Shown here: positions 16,802 through 25,761 of the stretch, one piece after another
Numbering within the stretch: position 1 is the stretch's first letter
How the letters are laid out: every line of letters begins with the position of its first letter
Assembly (NCBI GenBank): GCA_013285585.1
Contig: JABDHH010000006.1
Location: 1 to 48,107, forward strand
Direction: 5' to 3'
Origin: Chlamydiota bacterium
Lineage (GTDB): Bacteria > Chlamydiota > Chlamydiia > Chlamydiales > SM23-39
DNA: 48,107 nucleotides
Notes under the pieces: model-generated
Databases searched by the model: none
What the model was told of the DNA's origin: nothing
Seen by the model: the letters and a program-made list of their open reading frames with translations, nothing else
Program-made: the position numbers and the translations under genes

Positions 16802-17395
16802 ATGCAAAATCACCTCTCTTCTGAAATCCAACAACACCGAAAGCCCGATTACCCGATTCATCCTTTGATATTGAACCGATGGTCTTCCAGAGCGATGTCA
16901 GGAGAGCCTCTATCCAATACGGAATTGTTTCCTCTCTTCGAGGCGGCGCGATGGGCTCCTTCTTCCTACAATGCCCAGCCGTGGCGCATCCTTTATGTAA
17001 AACGGGAAACTGCTGATTGGGACAGACTCTACGATCTCTTAGTAGATGCCAATAAAGCATGGTGTACCAAGGCAGCCGTTTTGGGACTTTTCTTTTCAAG
17101 GACGACATTCGAGAGGAACAATAAACCGTCCCATACCCATGGTTTCGATACAGGAGCTGCTTGGGAAAACCTTTGTCTGGAAGGGACGAGCCGCGGCCTG
17201 GTCGTCCATGGTATGGAGGGATTCGATTATGCCAAAGCAAAGCTCCTGATCCCTAACGATCATGAAGTTCATGCTATGTTCGCGATCGGAAAAAAAGCCC
17301 CAAAATCGAGCCTTCCCCAAGACCTGCAACTAAAGGAAACGCCTTCAACGAGAAAGAAAATTTCGGAATTTGTTTTCGAAGGAAGAATTTCTTAA
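16802..17395 (+). CDS. Nitroreductase family protein
   Basis: 197 residues, FMN-dependent NAD(P)H oxidoreductase fold. LNRWSSRAMSGEPLSNTELFPLFEAARWAPSS is the usual N-terminal block (seen as RWSSRAMSGEPLS and EAARWAPSSYNAQPWR), with the Arg-Ser pair for FMN phosphate and the SxxNxQPWR flavin site; GAAWENLCLEGTSRGL is the dimer helix. GGGGAG 6-8 bp before ATG 16802 supports the start. Substrate cannot be told. It is a single-gene unit. Confidence 0.9.
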   Translation: MQNHLSSEIQQHRKPDYPIHPLILNRWSSRAMSGEPLSNTELFPLFEAARWAPSSYNAQPWRILYVKRETADWDRLYDLLVDANKAWCTKAAVLGLFFSRTTFERNNKPSHTHGFDTGAAWENLCLEGTSRGLVVHGMEGFDYAKAKLLIPNDHEVHAMFAIGKKAPKSSLPQDLQLKETPSTRKKISEFVFEGRIS

Positions 17396-17429
17396 AAAAA
17401 ATCGAGCAGGCCTTGAGGCCGTGCTCGAT
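17394..17429 (-). terminator. Intrinsic terminator of the histone-like gene
   Basis: On the reverse strand ATCGAGCAC-GGCC pairs with GGCC-TGCTCGAT around a TCAA loop, followed by eight T. On the forward strand the A-run precedes the hairpin, so it serves mainly the leftward gene, though it may also end the nitroreductase transcript. Confidence 0.75.
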
Positions 17430-17450
17430 CCAAACTTTAGCGTTAAGCTC

Positions 17451-17621
17451 TTACTGCTCGACAGACATAACAGAAGCTGCAGCGGACGATTTGCGCCGAC
17501 GAGTTTTCCTTCTCTTCGTCGTGCGTCTTTTCGCTGATTTGCGAGCATGTTTTCTGTGCCCTTTGCGGTGAGCTTTGCGCTTACCTTTAGCTTTGCGAGC
17601 TTTTTTTCTGCGTTTTACCAT
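17451..17621 (-). CDS. Histone H1-like / Hc2-like small basic protein, 56 residues
   Basis: From ATG 17621, with GGAGG 5-6 bp before it, the frame encodes MVKRRKKARKAKGKRKAHRK followed by more of the same and a short neutral tail ending SVEQ. More than half the residues are Lys, Arg or His. This composition resembles chlamydial histone-like Hc2, which packs DNA in elementary bodies, but the protein is shorter than typical Hc2. A consensus-like promoter and a terminator bracket it, so it is expressed as its own unit with a leader of about 110 nt, long enough for post-transcriptional control such as the small-RNA control known for Hc1. Confidence 0.75.
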   Translation of the reverse strand: MVKRRKKARKAKGKRKAHRKGHRKHARKSAKRRTTKRRKTRRRKSSAAASVMSVEQ

Positions 17622-18147
17622 TGTTTTCCTCCTTTAGGTGCAAGTGCAACAGAGCTTCATTTCGATCAAGCTTTCCCATCTCTGGGGTTCTTGTTCTCAA
17701 GCGGGCGATCCCGCGCTCCTTAATTGCCTTACAAATTTAAGTATACACTTTTTAGTAAATAATTTCAAATCACTAATAATGACTTTGTTTTGACCAGCAA
17801 ATTCAGAATAAATTAAAATCTGCCCCAGAAGTATGTGTGAGGGCGATTTTTGTTAGTTAAAAATTTTTGATTTTTTTTGAAAATATGGAAAAAAATGAGT
17901 GAATTTTCGAATGAAGATTTTTGATTATGCAATACATTAACAACCAAACACTTCCAATATCATGCAAAACAAAAAACATTCAAAATCAATAGATTAAGAA
18001 ATTTATTTCGACATGTTAATTTCAGAAGTGTTTTGGGATTTTTTTCCTAATCTCAGTGTCTACAAAGTCAGCTTCCGTCGATGTATCGTTTGCATTTGAA
18101 TCGAGAAGCGGGCAAAATAATCCAAACCTCGACCTAGTCTTGATTCA
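17622..18147. other. 526-bp AT-rich spacer
   Basis: It contains the leader and promoter of the leftward histone-like gene (to about 17768) and then about 380 bp of strongly AT-rich DNA with many A and T runs and no credible gene on either strand. An unmarked small RNA or a curved regulatory region is possible but nothing specific can be seen. Confidence 0.5.
17740..17768 (-). promoter_or_regulatory. Sigma-66/70-type promoter of the histone-like gene
   Basis: On the reverse strand TTGAAA (17768-17763), a 17-bp spacer and TATACT (17745-17740) form a near-consensus promoter. Transcription would start near 17733, about 110 nt before the ATG. Confidence 0.6.
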
Positions 18148-19413
18148 ATGATACTCTCTTATGTCCCGTTAAGCGAACGCCTCCGACCGTCCCGATTGCA
18201 AGACATCGCTGGCCAAGATCACTTAGTCGGCGCGAACGGCTATATCTCCCGCATCATTCAAAGCGGCCGCCCCCTTTCGCTTCTCCTCTTCGGACCTCCC
18301 GGGTGCGGGAAGACGACGATCGCACGGCTTTACGCTGCCGGATTCGGGCTGCCGTTCGTCATTTTGAGCGCAGTATTCAACAGCACCGCGGAGTTGAAAA
18401 AAATCTTAAAAGAAGGGCAGGAAACGCCGCTCTTTTCTCGACAAACGCTCGTATTCGTCGACGAGATCCATCGCTTCAACCGAGCTCAACAGGATATCTT
18501 CCTTCCCTTTCTCGAAGATGGCAGCCTTGTACTCATCGGCGCTACGACCGAGAATCCTTCTTTCGCTCTGAATAACGCGCTTCTTTCTCGTCTTAGAATT
18601 TTAACTCTTAATCATTTAATGCCAGATTCCCTTGAGCGGATTTTGAGTCGTTACGAAGAGTCAATCCGCCCTCTTCATTTGGATCCTCAAGCCCGCGCCT
18701 ATCTGATCGCACAGTCACAAGGCGATGGCCGGCATTTATTGAATCTGATTGAGACGATCGACCGCCTTCCACAGCAAGGTCAGCTCGACATCGATTCTCT
18801 TTCGTCCCTTATCCAAAAAAAACCGGCTCTCTATGACAAAGACCAAGAGGGGCATTACAATTTGATTTCAGCTCTTCACAAATCGGTCAGAGGGTCTGAT
18901 CCCGACGCCGCCCTCTATTGGTTTGCGAGGATCTTGGAAGGAGGCGAAGATCCTCTCTTCATCGCCCGGCGTCTCATTCGCATGGCATCCGAAGACGTGG
19001 GCCTTGCCGAGCCCTCAGCGCTCGGCCTGACCTTGGCCGCGTACGATGCTTACCGCCGCTTAGGATCGCCTGAAGGAGAGCTTGCTCTTGCCCAAGCTGT
19101 CCTTTATCTTGCTTTGAGCCCCAAAAGCAATGCCTCTTATACCGCTTACGGCAAAGCCCGAGAAACCGCCTCTGAAACGGGGCATCTCTCCCCTCCTAAG
19201 CATATTTTAAATGCGCCGACCTCCCTGATGAAAGAAATGGGGTATGGAAAAGGGTATATCTATGATCCGGACACCCCCGATGGATTTTCTGGCCAGGATT
19301 ACTTCCCCGAAGAGTTGGGGCGCCGCTCCTTTTATACTCCGGTAGAACGGGGGTTTGAACGGGAGATGAAAAAGCGTTGCGACTATTTCGAGAAGCTTAG
19401 AACCCGTCTTTAA
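18148..19413 (+). CDS. rarA: Replication-associated recombination protein A (RarA/MgsA), AAA+ ATPase
   Basis: 421 residues. Loads at stalled forks and SSB-coated ends. PLSERLRPSRLQDIAGQDHLVG opens the family (LRPSRLQDIAGQDHL), Walker A is GPPGCGKT at 49-56, Walker B with the family-specific FVDEIHRFNRAQQD follows, then sensor 1 GATTENPSF and arginine finger SRLRIL. The C-terminal tetramerisation region (SFYTPVERGFE) is complete. It starts at ATG 18148 without a clear ribosome binding site. Confidence 0.95.
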   Translation: MILSYVPLSERLRPSRLQDIAGQDHLVGANGYISRIIQSGRPLSLLLFGPPGCGKTTIARLYAAGFGLPFVILSAVFNSTAELKKILKEGQETPLFSRQTLVFVDEIHRFNRAQQDIFLPFLEDGSLVLIGATTENPSFALNNALLSRLRILTLNHLMPDSLERILSRYEESIRPLHLDPQARAYLIAQSQGDGRHLLNLIETIDRLPQQGQLDIDSLSSLIQKKPALYDKDQEGHYNLISALHKSVRGSDPDAALYWFARILEGGEDPLFIARRLIRMASEDVGLAEPSALGLTLAAYDAYRRLGSPEGELALAQAVLYLALSPKSNASYTAYGKARETASETGHLSPPKHILNAPTSLMKEMGYGKGYIYDPDTPDGFSGQDYFPEELGRRSFYTPVERGFEREMKKRCDYFEKLRTRL

Positions 19414-19521
19414 CAGGTTCTAGAGATCGTTAACAGACTACGCCTTGCCTCCAATCCCACCCGTCCTATATAGTGTACGCCATAGCATAGCCAGGCATAA
19501 CCCAAAGAATTGAGTCTCCGA

Positions 19522-20964
19522 ATGTTGGAATTAACCTCTGTTCGTAAAAACAAGGTCGTCCTTGCCGATTACAATTGCCGGCAAGATATCGACAACAGAA
19601 TGCTGATGGCCGACTGCTCCTCCTTCGATCTCGAAGTCTTGGAAGAAATCCTCTTCAATCCTCTTAAGATCCCGTTGAAAAAATTGATCCGCAGCATGGG
19701 CTGCTCAGAAGAGGATCTACACCAAATTTTAAAAAAACTTTCCCAAACCGGGCTTCTCTCCATACAGGACGATTTCATCGTTGTCGATAAGGAGCTTCGA
19801 AAATATTTCGAGTTCCAAATCATCCGTTTCGATCCCGACTTCAAACCGGACATGGAGTTTCTTGCCGGCCTTTTGCGCAAAGTTCCGATCCATCATCTGC
19901 CCGCATGGTATTCAATTCCGCGCACCTCCAATAACATTTTCGAATCGATCGTAGAAAAATACCTTCTTACCCCCCAAATTTTCCAACGCTACCTTCTCGA
20001 CCTCCATTTTGGGGATTCCACGATCCATGGAATCATCTCCGATCTTTTCATGGCTCCTGATTTCAAGCTTTATTCAAGCGACGTAATTGGAAAATACAAC
20101 TTGTCGCGCAGCAATTTCGAAGAAATGATGCTTCTGCTGGAATTCAACTTTATCGGCTGCGTCTCATATGAAAAAGAAGACGACCATTGGATCGAAATCA
20201 TCACCCCCTATTATGAATGGCACCAGTATCTCCGCTTCTTGAAATCCACCGAATCTCCCCGGTACAAATTAGACGACGGCATCGAACGAACTCGGGACAG
20301 CGATTTCGCTTTCGTAGAAGACATGAGCGCGCTTCTTTCCCTTTCTTTAAAAAAGCCGCTCCCCCTCCATTCTTGGGAACCGGGAACCCCTCTGCCTCGT
20401 AAAATCACTTTGGATCTTGCCTCCCATTGCTGCCTAGACACCGGTTCCGAAAAAGCGCTGGACTTCGCCGCTCACTATCTCGCGGCGGTGATTCAAAAGC
20501 TCCTTCTCATAGAACTTGCCTCCACGAATGGACAGAAACTGGGGCCTTTGGACGGCGCTCGCGCCTGGCTCGGCATGAATCAGGAAAATAAAGCCCTCCA
20601 TCTTTATCGGCATAATAAAAACCGGATCTTGAATTGCGCGCTCTCGCCGCAAATCGCTACAGAGAGGAACATTCGGGAATCCGAAAGATCGCTCAAGAGG
20701 ATCCTCCACGGGGATTGGGTCCTTTTCGATGACTTCTTCAAAGGAATTTCGATCGCTTTGAGCGAACATTCGGTCCTGATGTTAAAGCGGACAGGCAAAC
20801 ATTGGAAATATTCCCTCCCCGTATATAGCGATCATGAAAAAAGTCTCGTGAAAGCCACGATCTTCGAATGGCTTTTCGAAACCGGGATGGTCGTCACAGG
20901 CGTCTATCGAGGGCAGGACTGCTTTGCGGTTACCCCATTCGGTCGGTTCTACTTCGAAGAATAA
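19522..20964 (+). CDS. Conserved-looking protein of unknown function with helix-rich N-terminus
   Basis: 480 residues from ATG 19522 (a TTG at 19510 is less likely). No signal peptide or membrane segment. The N-terminus (LEVLEEILFNPLKIPLKKLIRSMGCSEEDLHQILKKLSQTGLL, seen as IPLKKLIRSMGCSEEDLH plus KLSQTGLLSI) has the look of a winged-helix unit, and comparable helix-strand units recur near 190-220 and at the C-terminus (KATIFEWLFETGMVVTG). Possible repeated winged-helix domains would suggest a nucleic-acid or protein-interaction role. I do not recognise the family. It lies between rarA and terC on the same strand. Confidence 0.75.
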   Translation: MLELTSVRKNKVVLADYNCRQDIDNRMLMADCSSFDLEVLEEILFNPLKIPLKKLIRSMGCSEEDLHQILKKLSQTGLLSIQDDFIVVDKELRKYFEFQIIRFDPDFKPDMEFLAGLLRKVPIHHLPAWYSIPRTSNNIFESIVEKYLLTPQIFQRYLLDLHFGDSTIHGIISDLFMAPDFKLYSSDVIGKYNLSRSNFEEMMLLLEFNFIGCVSYEKEDDHWIEIITPYYEWHQYLRFLKSTESPRYKLDDGIERTRDSDFAFVEDMSALLSLSLKKPLPLHSWEPGTPLPRKITLDLASHCCLDTGSEKALDFAAHYLAAVIQKLLLIELASTNGQKLGPLDGARAWLGMNQENKALHLYRHNKNRILNCALSPQIATERNIRESERSLKRILHGDWVLFDDFFKGISIALSEHSVLMLKRTGKHWKYSLPVYSDHEKSLVKATIFEWLFETGMVVTGVYRGQDCFAVTPFGRFYFEE

Positions 20965-21005
20965 GAGGGCTGTAACAGTCGGTTTCGGTCGATTTTGGGG
21001 TTCTT

Positions 21006-21695
21006 ATGCTCGGACAGGCGTTTTCTTTTTCAGATATCCCAAGGGTTGCGATCTTAGCATTTTTGGAAATCCTGCTGTCCGCCGACAATGCGATCGTCCT
21101 AGGACTCATCTCGAGCCGGCTCCCACAGCGCCTTCGCAACCGCGCCCTTTATATCGGATTCCTGTCTGCCTGGATATTCCGGTTGGCGGGAATCCTGAGC
21201 GTCGCATTTCTCCTCAAACATGTTTGGATCCAGCTTGCAGGAGGCCTCTATCTCCTCTATCTTTCCGTTCATCATTTCATCAAAACCAGGAATAGAGATC
21301 CCCTGCTCCCTCACACTAAGACAAATTTTTGGAAAACGGTTCTGATGATCGAACTGTTCGATCTGGCATTCGCCATCGATTCGGTCATCGCTGGCGTCGC
21401 TTTTATCGGCCCTTCAACAAACCATCAGAGGTTCCATCCTAAGCTTTGGATCGTCTATATAGGCGGGATGATCGGCGTTTTCGCGATCCGGTACGCAGCC
21501 CGTTTCTTCAGTACTTTGATTCATCGCTTCCCGCGACTTGAAACTTCGGCATACGGGATGATCGGGTGGATCGGCTTGAAACTTGGCTTCCAGTCTTTGT
21601 CCTTGACTTTTCCCTATTACGAACTGATTTTTTGGGGCGTGCTGGCGATCCTGTTTTTGATTGGGCTTACGAAAAGGAAAAGCAGCAATGTCTAA
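21006..21695 (+). CDS. TerC family integral membrane protein
   Basis: 229 residues, seven or so hydrophobic segments. The paired acidic motifs [22 protein letters not shown] (seen as [12 protein letters not shown]) and [16 protein letters not shown] are the diagnostic TerC signatures and would bind a metal ion in the membrane; members export manganese or act in tellurite resistance. The smpB start codon overlaps the terC stop by 8 bp, so the two are translationally coupled. Confidence 0.88.
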   Translation: MLGQAFSFSDIPRVAILAFLEILLSADNAIVLGLISSRLPQRLRNRALYIGFLSAWIFRLAGILSVAFLLKHVWIQLAGGLYLLYLSVHHFIKTRNRDPLLPHTKTNFWKTVLMIELFDLAFAIDSVIAGVAFIGPSTNHQRFHPKLWIVYIGGMIGVFAIRYAARFFSTLIHRFPRLETSAYGMIGWIGLKLGFQSLSLTFPYYELIFWGVLAILFLIGLTKRKSSNV

Positions 21696-22143
21696 ACCGT
21701 CGAACGAGCTCGTCTCCAACCGGAGAGCTTTCCACGATTACGAGATCCTCGATACCTATGAAGCTGGCATCATCCTCCTGGGCACCGAGATCAAGTCGCT
21801 GCGCAATCACGGCGGCTCGCTTCAAGACGCCTATGTTGATGTCAGGGGAAATGCCCTTTGGCTTCTCAACGCGAGCATCGCGCCTTATAATTACGGCAAT
21901 ATCCACAACCACGAAGAAAGACGCCCTCGCAAGCTCCTGATGCACAAAAACGAAATCGAAAAACTCCGCAAGCAAGTCGCGGAAAAAGGGCTTACCCTCA
22001 TCCCTCTCGCCATCTTCCTGAATAAAAAAGGAATAGCGAAGGTGCGCGTCGCCATCGCCAAAGGAAAAAAAGCTTACGACAAGCGGGCGGCGCTCAAAGA
22101 ACGGGAGTCGAAACGGGCGATGCAGCGCGGCGGCGAAGACTGA
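21688..22143 (+). CDS. smpB: SsrA-binding protein SmpB
   Basis: 151 residues. Binds tmRNA and brings it to stalled ribosomes for trans-translation. ATG 21688, inside the end of terC, gives the proper family start: [29 protein letters not shown] in the usual order ([16 protein letters not shown]), then [38 protein letters not shown] and the basic tail [17 protein letters not shown] that inserts in the ribosome. smpB-dnaN-recF is the known chlamydial order. Confidence 0.96.
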   Translation: MSKPSNELVSNRRAFHDYEILDTYEAGIILLGTEIKSLRNHGGSLQDAYVDVRGNALWLLNASIAPYNYGNIHNHEERRPRKLLMHKNEIEKLRKQVAEKGLTLIPLAIFLNKKGIAKVRVAIAKGKKAYDKRAALKERESKRAMQRGGED

Positions 22144-22192
22144 GAAAAAATCTGAAAGTCGACAGAATCCAGTTTTAAAACAGCTTCGGAGC

Positions 22193-22222
22193 TTGACATA
22201 GGGTCTCGGGATATTCTATTTT
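22193..22222 (+). promoter_or_regulatory. Candidate promoter of dnaN
   Basis: A perfect TTGACA at 22193-22198 is followed after 18 bp by TATTTT at 22217-22222; the dnaN ATG is 22 bp further, with GAGGGA before it. The -10 is weak, and the alternative TATTCT at 22212 would leave only 13 bp. Confidence 0.4.
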
Positions 22223-22243
22223 TATCGGATATGTGAGGGAACC

Positions 22244-23386
22244 ATGAAAGCGGTTATTGCAAAAGTCGATCTCGTCAATGTCATCGCCAAAATTCAGAAT
22301 GTCGTGCCGAGCAAGCCCGCTATCCCCATCCTCGCCAACGTCCTGCTCGAAGCGATCGATGACCAACTCGTTGTCAGCGCGACCGACTTGACCGTGAGCA
22401 TGCGCTACTATGTCGATGCGAAAGTCATCGAAGAAGGTTCGATCGCCCTTCCTGCACGAAGATTCTTCCAGCTCATCCGCGAACTGACCGCTCCACAGAT
22501 CAAAATCAGTGCGCAAACGAATGAAGCGGCTGAAATCACAACCGGTACTTCTGTTTTCAAGATCAACGGGATGAACAAAAGCGAGTTCCCTCAGCTTCCC
22601 GACCTTGCCGGCGCTCCTGAAATCGCTTTTAGCAAAGCTGTATTGAAAGAGATGTTTTCTAAAACCCTATTTGCAGCAGCGCGCGAAGACAGCCGTTTTA
22701 CCCTCAATGGCGTCCAACTCCAGATCGCCCAGCAAAAAGCCACGTTTATCGGAACCGATGGCAAGAGGCTCTCCAAAATTTCCACATCCGTCGCCATCGA
22801 CCCTTCTTTGCAAGGTTCCTACGTCATCCCGCTCAAAGCGGTTGAAGAGATCATCAAGACGTTGGACGAATCGGATGCGCCGGTCGCTCTGACTCTAGCC
22901 TACGATAAAGTAGCCCTTGAAGCCGGTCCTCTTACCATCATCTCAAAACTCCTCGCCGGGCAATACCCCGACGTGGACCGCGTCATCCCCGAAAAAGTAG
23001 CGCACCGATTTTCTATGCACAGAGAGGAACTAATGGCGCTCCTCCGCCAAGTCTCCCTTTTCACTTCCGATACGAGCAACTCGGTCCGATTCGCTTTCGA
23101 AACAGGCCAGCTCCACTTGATGGCCGTGAGCCATGAGATCGGCGAAGGCCGCGTGAGCATGCCGGTCGATTACTCCGGTCCAAAAATCGACATCGCCTTC
23201 AATCCCTTCTTCTTTCTCGATATCCTTCGCCACAGCAAGGACGAAACGATCTCGTTCGGACTGAATGACGCCCATAATCCCGGCATTGTCACCGATTCCA
23301 CCAACGCCCTTTTCGTCATCATGCCGATGCGCCTCAACGATAGCCCAGCTCCGCGAGAAGCCGCAGCAGCGAATGCTACAACTTAA
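22244..23386 (+). CDS. dnaN: DNA polymerase III subunit beta (sliding clamp)
   Basis: 380 residues in three similar domains. MKAVIAKVDLVNVIAKIQNVVPSKPAIPILANVLLEA (seen as PAIPILANVLLEA), EITTGTSVFKINGMNKSEFPQLP, the loop TLNGVQLQI with GTDGKRLS, SKLLAGQYPDVDRVIP and the C-terminal VIMPMRL are all standard clamp landmarks. It forms a ring that tethers polymerase III. GAGGGA precedes the ATG. The recF start lies 14 bp inside its 3' end. Confidence 0.97.
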   Translation: MKAVIAKVDLVNVIAKIQNVVPSKPAIPILANVLLEAIDDQLVVSATDLTVSMRYYVDAKVIEEGSIALPARRFFQLIRELTAPQIKISAQTNEAAEITTGTSVFKINGMNKSEFPQLPDLAGAPEIAFSKAVLKEMFSKTLFAAAREDSRFTLNGVQLQIAQQKATFIGTDGKRLSKISTSVAIDPSLQGSYVIPLKAVEEIIKTLDESDAPVALTLAYDKVALEAGPLTIISKLLAGQYPDVDRVIPEKVAHRFSMHREELMALLRQVSLFTSDTSNSVRFAFETGQLHLMAVSHEIGEGRVSMPVDYSGPKIDIAFNPFFFLDILRHSKDETISFGLNDAHNPGIVTDSTNALFVIMPMRLNDSPAPREAAAANATT

Positions 23387-24455
23387 AACACGAACCCCGG
23401 TCTTAGGACCGGTTCTTAAACAGCTCTATCTGCGCAATTTCCGCAATTTCAAAGAGACGGAAATTCGGTTCTCTCCGGGCCTCAACATCATTTGGGGAGA
23501 CAACGCGCAAGGCAAGACGAATCTTCTCGAAGCGATTTCTCTCCTTGCCATGGGCCGCTCCTTCCGCAGCCAGCATCTTGCCGAACTGATCCGTGAGAGC
23601 GAATCATTCTTTTACATTGAAGCCATCATTGACCAAAACACCATCTCCCAATCGGTGAAAATCTCGTTCGACGGTCAGAATAAGCGGCTCCAGATCAATG
23701 CAAGTACCCATAGCTCGTTTTATCCTCTATTGGGAACCCTCCCTCTCGTTCTCCATACGCCAGGCGATTCCGAATTGATCGGCGGCTCTCCTACCGAAAG
23801 GCGGCGATTCCTCAATCTCCATCTCGCCCAAAGCGATCCTCTCTATGTCCATCACTTCTCCCGTTTTTGGCGCGCCATGAAACAGCGCAACTGCCTCCTT
23901 CGCGCAAGCCTTACTGAGCCGATCGAATGCTGGGAAGCTGAAATGGCCCATTCCGCCGCATATCTCTACAAAATGAGAAAGTGTTTGGTCGAAGAACTCC
24001 AGTCTCCTCTTTTGGATCATGGCCGTAGCCTCTCTGAAACGGAACTCCACACACTCCGCTACCATCCTTCATACCCGGATCATTATCTCCAACAGCTCGA
24101 AAAAAACCGAAGAAGAGACAAAGAATTGGGCTTGACAACAGTCGGCCCGCATCGAGACGACCTCTCTTTTTGGATCGGAAGCAAAGCGGCCAAGACTTTC
24201 GCCAGCGAAGGGCAAAAAAAGACCGCCATCGCTTCCCTTCGCCTCGCCGAATGGGACTGCTTGGCCGCCCGCCTCTCGTGCACCCCTCTCATGGCGATCG
24301 ACGATCTAGGTCTTGCTCTAGACAGCGCCAGGCAGACTCATTTTCAAAATAGCCTCGATAAATTAGGACAGGTCTTCATCACGACCCCCTCTCTTCCTCT
24401 GCATCCCGGAGCAAGATGCTGCATTCACATACGCAACGGCAACGCCGAGTGTTAG
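23373..24455 (+). CDS. recF: DNA replication and repair protein RecF
   Basis: 360 residues from ATG 23373, overlapping dnaN by 14 bp. SMC-like ATPase for gap repair. LKQLYLRNFRNFKETEIRFSP is the family start (LYLRNFRNFKETEI), Walker A is GDNAQGKTNLLE, the signature region is SEGQKKTAIASLRLAEW and Walker B is MAIDDLGLALD. The first 16 residues (MLQLKTRTPVLGP) form a non-homologous lead. Function is paired with DnaN through translational coupling. Confidence 0.94.
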   Translation: MLQLKTRTPVLGPVLKQLYLRNFRNFKETEIRFSPGLNIIWGDNAQGKTNLLEAISLLAMGRSFRSQHLAELIRESESFFYIEAIIDQNTISQSVKISFDGQNKRLQINASTHSSFYPLLGTLPLVLHTPGDSELIGGSPTERRRFLNLHLAQSDPLYVHHFSRFWRAMKQRNCLLRASLTEPIECWEAEMAHSAAYLYKMRKCLVEELQSPLLDHGRSLSETELHTLRYHPSYPDHYLQQLEKNRRRDKELGLTTVGPHRDDLSFWIGSKAAKTFASEGQKKTAIASLRLAEWDCLAARLSCTPLMAIDDLGLALDSARQTHFQNSLDKLGQVFITTPSLPLHPGARCCIHIRNGNAEC

Positions 24456-24535
24456 AAATTACTTGCTTGCTTCAAATGGGATCAGAACATAAGATCTTCC
24501 GGCAAAAGATTTAATTTCTGAAAATCGGGAATCAG

Positions 24536-24997
24536 ATGAATGCTACTCTTACGCTATCCAATATTTGCGAACAGTTCAATATTCTCGAGACGCCCACACG
24601 GCAGGTCAGCGACTATCTCGCGCAGCATCCGATGGTGTACAAGGCTGCGTTGGTCGCCAACCATCTTTTCCGCGCTATTTCGATGGCTGCGGTTACAGCT
24701 TGCCTGATGTTTTCAATCCCGGTGAATCTGGCCATCTGTTTTGCAGGATCGCTCTTCTACCGCCTCACAGTAGAGACAAATTGCGCCTATAAATTTGCGA
24801 TGCCGGCTTTTGCGGGATCGGTAGCAATGCCGATCGCGGCAAAAGCGTTGCAAAGTGTGATCAGCGGCGTTGCATTTGCCTCTATGAGGGCATTTGCCAA
24901 CGCCAGTCTTTCTCTTCTGCCGCTCGCTGCATATCTCACTTATATTGTGGTGACGGTGAATGATGATGTGGACCGCCGCTGCGGTTTAAAAGCTTAG
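24536..24997 (+). CDS. Small membrane protein of unknown function
   Basis: 153 residues. A polar head of about 35 residues precedes two long hydrophobic stretches (ISMAAVTACLMFSIPVNLAICFAGS, seen as AAVTACLMFSIPVNLAICF; and PAFAGSVAMPIAAKAL) and a third near the C-terminus (LSLLPLAAYLTYIVVTV). Paired hydrophobic lobes recall chlamydial inclusion-membrane proteins, although the type III signal cannot be judged by eye. No family is recognised. Confidence 0.6.
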   Translation: MNATLTLSNICEQFNILETPTRQVSDYLAQHPMVYKAALVANHLFRAISMAAVTACLMFSIPVNLAICFAGSLFYRLTVETNCAYKFAMPAFAGSVAMPIAAKALQSVISGVAFASMRAFANASLSLLPLAAYLTYIVVTVNDDVDRRCGLKA

Positions 24998-25010
24998 AGA
25001 TTAGAGGTAG

Positions 25011-25292
25011 TTGCATCGAGTAGGGGGGAGCCTTTATAGGCTAAGCGACCATGTAATGGAGAGACTGGGCCAACGTTCGCTGGAGTTGTCAGATTTGATG
25101 TTTGTGTTGCTAAATGGAGTCCATGAAGAAAAAATGACTCAATTCGACACCAAAAAGCAAGCATGGAAGTATGCGATTAGGGGCAAAACTCTTGAAGGAG
25201 TCGAATTAAGGACTGTCGTTTCTTTTGACGGACATATGATTGTCATAACAGTAATTCGATTAGTTAAGGTTAGGAGGAGAAATGGAAAATAA
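25011..25292 (+). CDS. DUF4258 protein, RelE-like toxin candidate
   Basis: 93 residues from TTG 25011 with AGAGG 4-8 bp upstream. The frame shows the DUF4258 pattern: LSDHVMERLGQRSLELSDLM with the His and Glu-Arg pair, VLLNG, a KYAIRGKTLEGVELRTVV core, and a final HMIVITVIRL strand. DUF4258 proteins are linked with the RelE mRNA-cleaving superfamily. The downstream helix-turn-helix gene overlaps by 11 bp, the usual toxin-antitoxin layout with toxin first. Local DNA is more AT-rich than the neighbouring dnaN-recF block, consistent with transfer. Confidence 0.7.
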   Translation: MHRVGGSLYRLSDHVMERLGQRSLELSDLMFVLLNGVHEEKMTQFDTKKQAWKYAIRGKTLEGVELRTVVSFDGHMIVITVIRLVKVRRRNGK

Positions 25293-25749
25293 AAAAACAA
25301 AAACATTTATTTTCAAAGGACTTGGTTTCCCAATAAAACTCATTGATGTCTCAATGAAGAAAATGGCTGGTGAATGGGTAGTGGACCTTGATATGAATAA
25401 ATTCCAACTTTTCGTTCTCAAATTTTTGATTAGCAAAACATCCCCCCTTACTAAAGATGAGCTTAGATTCATTAGGAAGTATTTATTGATGACAACCGTT
25501 GAATTCGGAAGTCTATTTGACATGACGCATACTGCTGTTTCTCAATGGGAAAACGGAAGAAGAAATATTAGCCCGACACTTGAGTTATATATTCGCTTGT
25601 ACGTTCTAGATCATCTTCGGGTCAAGGACGGGGAATTCAGGGCACTTTTCAGGGAATTAAGCCTAGAAAAGTTATCCGAGAAGCCAACTGGTAAAATCCA
25701 CACACTCGCAGTTGATGCAACAACAGAAGATTTGAAAATCGCACTTTAA
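25282..25749 (+). CDS. Helix-turn-helix protein, candidate antitoxin
   Basis: 155 residues. The N-terminal 50 residues are beta-rich and probably bind the toxin. Residues 59-96 are a Cro/C1-type helix-turn-helix: LTKDELRFIRKYLLMTTVEF then SLFDMTHTAVSQWENGRR, where TAVSQWENGRR is the recognition helix end. The overall plan is like MqsA-type antitoxins, but the zinc cysteines are absent. It probably neutralises the overlapping DUF4258 protein and represses the pair. Confidence 0.7.
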   Translation: MENKKTKTFIFKGLGFPIKLIDVSMKKMAGEWVVDLDMNKFQLFVLKFLISKTSPLTKDELRFIRKYLLMTTVEFGSLFDMTHTAVSQWENGRRNISPTLELYIRLYVLDHLRVKDGEFRALFRELSLEKLSEKPTGKIHTLAVDATTEDLKIAL

Positions 25750-25761
25750 GAAAATCGCCAG

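Noticed and set aside
16521-17240. 239-codon reverse frame overlapping the nitroreductase
   Set aside because: It reads through the MITE and the opposite strand of a clear nitroreductase gene; peptides shared with 39689-39901 come only from the repeated element.
22144-23400. Possible replication origin at dnaN-recF
   Set aside because: There is no dnaA gene, no cluster of TTATCCACA-like boxes and no AT-rich unwinding region; the order smpB-dnaN-recF is normal in chlamydiae away from the origin.
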